In this document: positions 23,960 to 27,631 of the stretch, piece after piece
Numbering within the stretch: position 1 is the stretch's first letter
Layout: each line of letters opens with the position of its first letter
Source: Bacteroidales bacterium UBA3816
Lineage (GTDB): Bacteria > Bacteroidota > Bacteroidia > Bacteroidales > P3
DNA: 27,631 nucleotides
Direction of reading: 5' to 3'
Assembly: GCA_002368955.1 (NCBI GenBank)
Contig: DFDY01000156.1
Location: 1-27,631, forward strand
Position numbers and translations under genes: made by a program
The notes under the pieces: generated by a model
What the model saw: only the letters and a program-made list of their open reading frames with translations
Databases searched by the model: none
Told to the model about the DNA's origin: nothing

Positions 23960-24349
23960 ATGCTGAAACTAAAAAGAGTACATCACATTGCCATCATCTG
24001 CTCCGACTATCGGCGCAGCCTTGACTTTTACACCCATGTGCTGGGGCTGAGCGTCCTTGCCGAACATTACCGCCCCGAACGGCAGTCCTACAAGACCGAC
24101 CTAGGGCTGGGCGACCAATATGTGGTGGAGCTGTTTTCATTCCCCACACCCCCACCCCGCCCTTCTGAACCCGAGGCTGCCGGCCTGCGACACTTGGCTT
24201 TCGCCGTGGACAATCTCGATGAATCGATTCGGGAATTGGAATCACTTGGAATTGCACACGAGGACGTCAGAATTGACGAATTCACCGGCAAGCGATTCCT
24301 CTTCCTCAGCGACCCCGATGACTTGCCCATTGAACTCTACGAGGCATAA
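23960..24349 (+). CDS. VOC family protein (glyoxalase I-like, YaeR/GloA2 type)
   Basis: This 129-aa protein is a single vicinal-oxygen-chelate module pair (two beta-alpha-beta-beta-beta units). Metal-site positions appear as His8/His9 (VHHIAIICSDYRRSLDFYTH), Glu in VVELFSFP, His in GLRHLAFAVD and Glu in LPIELYEA. The phrase FLFLSDPDDLPIELYE is characteristic of the YaeR/GloA2 subgroup. Members isomerise or cleave small substrates, but the reaction of this subgroup is not settled, so glyoxalase I activity should not be assumed. It starts 5 bases after the debris region and ends 41 bases before the next gene. Confidence 0.88.
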   Translation: MLKLKRVHHIAIICSDYRRSLDFYTHVLGLSVLAEHYRPERQSYKTDLGLGDQYVVELFSFPTPPPRPSEPEAAGLRHLAFAVDNLDESIRELESLGIAHEDVRIDEFTGKRFLFLSDPDDLPIELYEA

Positions 24350-24390
24350 GCCACAGGCATTTGCACAAGATATATAGTTGATTGACACTT

Positions 24391-26070
24391 ATGAAAAGAA
24401 TATTTTTATTGTTTGGTTTTATGATTGCACTGACAGCGGCCATGGGGCAACCAGTGCATTGGAAGGCCGGAGATTTGTCGGTGACCATAGACAAATATGG
24501 CTATTATGGTTCGCTCCAGGTGTGCGGACAGGAGTTGCTGCAGACGAAGGAGCTCTATCCCGTGGTGTCGGCCTTTGATTATCAGGTGCGCACGCCTCAG
24601 TCGGTACGAATGCAGAACGACACCCTCTTCTGCCTCATGACCGACGACCAGGAGATATTGCTGCGCATCGGACAGCTGCCCCAATGCCTGACCCTGGAGG
24701 TGATAGCCTGTCCGGAGCAGTACAATTCGCTGACTTTCGGCCCGGTGGCCGTGAACCTCGACGAGGTGGTAGGCGAGATTGTGGGCGTGGCGCAGGAAGG
24801 CAATGTGGCTTTCGGCATGCAAGTCCTCAACGTCAAGACCACTAGCGGCATCCCACAGGAGGCCGCCAATGCCTATGGCGAGAAATTTTACTACCAAGGC
24901 CACTATGTGGACGACAGACCCGGCTACTCGCTGGCAGCGACCCGCATCGAAAAGGGTACTGTATTTCAGCTTTCGGGCCGCAACCGTGGGATGCGTCGCG
25001 GACAGCTGGAAGTGCGCCATGTGGGCGGTTGTCATGCCTCTATTGCCACGCCTGTGGGCGGTGAGGAGGGCCTCGTCGTGGGTGCCAAGGTGGCCCTGTT
25101 TGGCTGCACCAGAAACAAGGTGCTGAGCCACATAGGGGAGATGGAAATGGCTCTGGGCCTGCCGCACCCCACAAGGGAAGACGGCTCCTGGATGAAGGCC
25201 CCAACCGCAAAGAACCCCCAAGGGAAGACGCAGAAGAAGAACATAATGAAATATGGGGTGAAGAACGTGGTGGAATGGGACGACCCTTTGGTGAGAACAA
25301 ATATGGCCTCGCATTTTCAGCAACAACTGATGTTCCAGTTGGAGGAGCACCTCGATGCCACGGACTCCATCATCCATTTGCTCACGGGCGCCTACAACTG
25401 CTTTCCCATAGAGATGAAAGGCTATCAGGTAGTGAGGATTGAGGAGGAACTGATTAGATACAGCACAGCCGAGGACAACGACGGGCACGTGACCCTGAGA
25501 GGGTGCCAGCGTGGGGCTTTCGGCACAGCAGCAACAGCCCACAGCATGCATGCGATTGGTAGCCGCCTATGGACGGTGAAGGAGGGCTTTGTGCCCGACT
25601 TGGAGCTGATGGACACCTTGGCCGGCCGCGCGGCAGAAAGGCTGTCTCGGTCGTCGGTGCGGACCATCCCGATGGAGATAACCTATGAACATCTAGACTA
25701 TTGCCTATTGACAGGGCAGGACGAATATGCGGTGGCACGCTTTGTGAGCCGCTGCGAGGGAAATTGGACTCAGCCGGTGGTCAGCCGTGCCGACTACCTG
25801 ACAAACTATACCTGGCACTACCTCGCCAGCGTGACCGGTCACGACAGAAACTTGCTCCCCGACATGGCGGACACCACATGGCGGTTCCTCAGCGAAGTGC
25901 CTGTCCATGACCACACTCACGTCCATGCACACGGCGAGGCTCATGAGCACGAACATGACCACGAGGAACACCACGAGGTGCTGGAACAGCCAGAGGCAAA
26001 AGCACTGCCAGAAGTGGTGAAAGAAAAAACAACGATGGAGGATTTCCTCAAGCGCAACCTGCTGCGGTAG
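24391..26070 (+). CDS. Secreted protein of unknown function with a histidine-rich tail
   Basis: This 559-aa protein begins with a signal peptide (MKRIFLLFGFMIALTAAMGQ) and is otherwise soluble. I do not recognise its family. Residues about 20-260 are beta-rich. A middle block (about 330-400) reads VVRIEEELIRYSTAEDNDG, then VTLRGCQRGAFGTAATAH; this arrangement resembles the strand pattern seen in some tail or binding proteins, but the likeness is slight. Residues 506-528 hold 11 histidines alternating with Asp and Glu, a motif usual in Zn, Ni or Co binding regions. After it comes a charged helix (KEKTTMEDFLKRNLL). The ATG at 24391 is preferred over the TTG at 24382, since the signal peptide begins there. 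No terminator or neighbouring metal transporter is visible. Confidence 0.8.
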   Translation: MKRIFLLFGFMIALTAAMGQPVHWKAGDLSVTIDKYGYYGSLQVCGQELLQTKELYPVVSAFDYQVRTPQSVRMQNDTLFCLMTDDQEILLRIGQLPQCLTLEVIACPEQYNSLTFGPVAVNLDEVVGEIVGVAQEGNVAFGMQVLNVKTTSGIPQEAANAYGEKFYYQGHYVDDRPGYSLAATRIEKGTVFQLSGRNRGMRRGQLEVRHVGGCHASIATPVGGEEGLVVGAKVALFGCTRNKVLSHIGEMEMALGLPHPTREDGSWMKAPTAKNPQGKTQKKNIMKYGVKNVVEWDDPLVRTNMASHFQQQLMFQLEEHLDATDSIIHLLTGAYNCFPIEMKGYQVVRIEEELIRYSTAEDNDGHVTLRGCQRGAFGTAATAHSMHAIGSRLWTVKEGFVPDLELMDTLAGRAAERLSRSSVRTIPMEITYEHLDYCLLTGQDEYAVARFVSRCEGNWTQPVVSRADYLTNYTWHYLASVTGHDRNLLPDMADTTWRFLSEVPVHDHTHVHAHGEAHEHEHDHEEHHEVLEQPEAKALPEVVKEKTTMEDFLKRNLLR

Positions 26071-26458
26071 AGACATCGACTGAAAAGGGAACTGGCATGT
26101 ACTAATTGTGAGGACGAGAAGTCCCCTACCTGCCATCTATAATTTGAACCCCAATCGGTCATTAGGGTTTATGACAGACTAGTATTTGTTCCGAGCATAT
26201 GGGTCACACCGCTGGGGAAGGCGTAGCGGGCTACGACGAGACAGGGATGTGGCCAAGATGCCGAACGTTACGCAAAGCGAGAGCAGAGGAAGCTTGCTTG
26301 CTCTGCCGAGTCCAAGTAACGTCATGGAACATAATGAAATGCTGATATGGTATAAACAGCCCTAAAAAATAGATTGAAATGTCGGCCTAACGACCGATTT
26401 GGGTTGAAGTATACCCTGGTTTGAAAACCTTTAGAAGGACTTGCCGACAGAACCGCTA
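26071..26458. other. 388-base gap containing a structured non-coding element
   Basis: No gene is supported. From about 26108 to 26450 the sequence is dominated by nested inverted repeats (see the ncRNA entry). The first 37 bases after the upstream stop show no strong terminator. Confidence 0.6.
26108..26450 (+). ncRNA. Folded RNA-like element, possibly a group II intron domain I fragment
   Basis: Arms of 20 bases at 26147-26166 and 26386-26405 pair with two mismatches and enclose smaller perfect stems: acgttac/gtaacgt (26265-26271 with 26316-26322) and gcagag/ctctgc (26283-26288 with 26301-26306), the latter with an aagc/gctt inner stem. The layout and phrases such as gcgagagc and ccgagtccaagtaacgt recall domain I of bacterial group II introns, and GTGAG at 26108 resembles the GUGYG 5' end. 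No domain V, domain VI or reverse transcriptase follows. The structure is seen; the identity is inference, and the strand is assumed from that identity. A MITE is the main alternative. Confidence 0.4.
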
Positions 26459-27295
26459 TCAGATATAGCGTTTCTGCTCCTGTCCCTTCACCCCTGCGTA
26501 AAGTTCAATGAGGTTTTTGGCAGGACTGGAATTAATCTTGGGCAGAAGCACTTCTTCGATTTGGAAGAAACCCACCTCGGCGGACATCTCCACTACAATC
26601 TGTATGGGGCGGCTGGTGCCTTTCTGGATAGTGACTTTGTCAATGGAGTTGGCCGAGTACTTATGAATGTCGCCCATCTTGGGGGCCGAATGAATGCCAA
26701 TAGGGATGCGGGCACGGCCTTTGGTCATGTCGCACCCATCGGCTATGAGGATGAGGCCGGCCTCGATGGAATGGATTTTGCGGGTGCCCATGTGACCGAG
26801 GATGCCCTCCATGGCGGTGGAACGGATGACCACGCGGCGCATGAGGTCTTTCTCGTCGGGGAGGTTCTTCATCAGGATGCGGTCAATGATATTGTAGGCC
26901 AGGATGCCGGAGTAGAGTTCGTGGTCCTGACGCCCAATGGTCATGCCGAAATCATGACAGAATGCCGCTAAGGCCACAGCGGTGACACTATCGTCGAAGG
27001 TACCCATCTGGTCTTGTTGCAGTGTGGTGGGGATGCCGGCGTTGAAGAGAAGCTTAAGCATCTTGAGGGCGTTGTGGCATACGGTGCGCATGTGGACGGG
27101 GCCGTGGTCGTTGAACCCCAAGCGAGAGATGGAAACCCGGTTGGCATAGTCCTGCACGGCCTGAATTTCCTTGTCGTTGATTAGGTCGTTAATCACACGC
27201 AGGGGCAAGTCTCCCTGTTCGGGGGTAAAGTCTATAATCTCCTGAGTCAGGCGCATAAGCCACTGCTCAACGGTAATTTCTTTGGGCGATTTCAT
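26459..27295 (-). CDS. HD-domain phosphohydrolase
   Basis: This 278-aa protein carries an HD metal-dependent phosphohydrolase domain. The metal site is visible as His64/His68 in GFNDHGPVHMRTV and the paired His114-Asp115 in AAFCHDFGMTIGRQDHELYSG. The C-terminal part ends with a compact beta region (PIQIVVEMSAEVGFFQIEEV). The family hydrolyses phosphate esters such as nucleotides, but the substrate is not shown. The open frame extends upstream to 27580 without a stop, but that extension runs through a poly-A-rich spacer and the terminal repeat. The ATG at 27293-27295 fits the start of the conserved part and abuts a promoter element, so it is preferred. A leaderless transcript is implied. Confidence 0.85.
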   Translation of the reverse strand: MKSPKEITVEQWLMRLTQEIIDFTPEQGDLPLRVINDLINDKEIQAVQDYANRVSISRLGFNDHGPVHMRTVCHNALKMLKLLFNAGIPTTLQQDQMGTFDDSVTAVALAAFCHDFGMTIGRQDHELYSGILAYNIIDRILMKNLPDEKDLMRRVVIRSTAMEGILGHMGTRKIHSIEAGLILIADGCDMTKGRARIPIGIHSAPKMGDIHKYSANSIDKVTIQKGTSRPIQIVVEMSAEVGFFQIEEVLLPKINSSPAKNLIELYAGVKGQEQKRYI

Positions 27296-27298
27296 GGT

Positions 27299-27307
27299 GC
27301 AAAGATA
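27299..27307 (-). promoter_or_regulatory. Bacteroidota -7 element directly before the HD gene
   Basis: The minus strand reads TATCTTTGC, then ACC, then ATG. If this is the -7 element, transcription would begin at or next to the start codon. No -33 TTTG is found at 19 bases. A chance match in AT-rich DNA cannot be excluded. Confidence 0.5.
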
Positions 27308-27450
27308 ATAAAAAAAAATGAAAGGTGAGAAAATAGGTGGTGGCAGCGGTGTTACAAAGCCATTCCGTTGAACAAAGAAGGTTAAACCCAAAGGCTCTAG
27401 TTTGATAAAAGACTGATTTTTAGCAGCCTCGAAGAGACTGAATCTCAATA

Positions 27451-27527
27451 ACCCCATACTAAGCGACCAACGGGAGCGCAGTGAGGGGATTGCGAAACCC
27501 CTACTACTCAGCGTGTCGAAGACACGC
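27451..27527. repeat. Extragenic palindromic repeat cluster at the contig end
   Basis: Two related units, accccatactaagcg and acccctactactcagcg, stand in tandem about 45 bases apart. Between them a 5-bp stem agggg/cccct (27484-27488, 27498-27502) forms, and the second unit runs into the gcgtgtc-gaa-gacacgc hairpin (27511-27527). It resembles repetitive extragenic elements that occur many times in Bacteroidales genomes. The remaining spacer (27308-27450) shows nothing recognisable. Confidence 0.5.
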
Positions 27528-27631
27528 CACATTGAAAAATACGAGCAAGAATCAGTCATACTTTGTACTAGAGCGAACAAAAAAAGCCGTGGCAGGAAGC
27601 CACGGCCAACGATAGATTTTAAAATACCTTA
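27511..27631. repeat. 121-bp terminal direct repeat, right copy
   Basis: Exact copy of bases 1-121, including the HU terminator (27579-27606). Joining 27631 to 122 restores an uninterrupted HU gene with its terminator, so the window can be read as a circle of 27,510 bp. Confidence 0.95.

Noticed and set aside
24406..25551. Minus-strand frame of 381 codons opposite the His-rich-tail gene
   Set aside because: The plus-strand frame has a signal peptide and a longer uninterrupted frame; the minus-strand product is His/Leu/Val-rich with no recognisable feature.
27296..27580. N-terminal extension of the HD protein to 27580
   Set aside because: The extension runs through poly-T/A spacer, a promoter-like element and the repeat with the HU terminator, and its translation (low complexity, Phe/Ser rich) does not look like protein.
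1..27631. Reading the circular closure as a plasmid or other extrachromosomal element
   Set aside because: The window contains fmt, rpoN, secG, rpmH, rlmD and tadA but no replication initiator, relaxase, partition or toxin-antitoxin genes. Chromosomal origin with an assembly loop is simpler.

Overview
The window reads as chromosomal DNA of a member of the Bacteroidales (phylum Bacteroidota), probably a gut-type species. Three sequence signs support this. Promoters match the Bacteroidota -7 element TAnnTTTG, and Shine-Dalgarno sequences are mostly absent. Three large secreted proteins end in type IX secretion system (T9SS) type A sorting domains. The housekeeping genes (HU, fmt, rpoN, secG, rpmH, rlmD, apbE, yicC, tadA) have Bacteroidota-like neighbours. 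No tRNA, rRNA, CRISPR array, transposase, integrase, plasmid replication gene or phage gene was recognised.

Layout. Positions 1-6674 hold a minus-strand block: a TPR-like protein and secG; a RecD-like helicase; an rpoN gene joined in frame to a secreted M23 peptidase; fmt; and HU. Positions 6844-12375 run on the plus strand: rpmH (L34), the rlmD-type rRNA methyltransferase, a cysteine-pair repeat T9SS protein, an ApbE lipoprotein and YicC. Positions 12459-17992 hold two tandem minus-strand paralogues of about 855 aa, both T9SS cargo with a jelly-roll-like N-terminal domain, separated by a MITE-like inverted-repeat element. After a 540-bp GC-rich gene-free stretch, 18534-24349 is a tightly packed plus-strand run: TPR lipoprotein, DUF4292 lipoprotein, LolA-like secreted protein, tadA, sugar nucleotidyltransferase, THUMP-like methyltransferase, a short decayed remnant and a VOC (glyoxalase-fold) protein. 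Then come a secreted protein of unknown function with a histidine-rich tail (24391-26070), a structured non-coding element that may be a group II intron fragment (about 26108-26450), and a minus-strand HD-domain hydrolase.

The first 121 bases are repeated exactly as the last 121 bases, so the window is a self-overlapping contig with 27,510 unique bases. Because the gene content is housekeeping, I read this as an assembly-graph loop closed in an extragenic repeat next to HU, not as a plasmid.

The most notable observations are: the rpoN-M23 in-frame fusion, which a single extra A in an A-run would explain; the roughly 50-residue Cys-pair module array in the 559-aa T9SS protein; the folded intergenic RNA-like element at 26.1-26.45 kb; the MITE-like element between the tandem T9SS genes; the His-rich-tailed secreted protein; and gene debris at 23.8 kb. 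I did not find a convincing multi-gene system that is clearly new.
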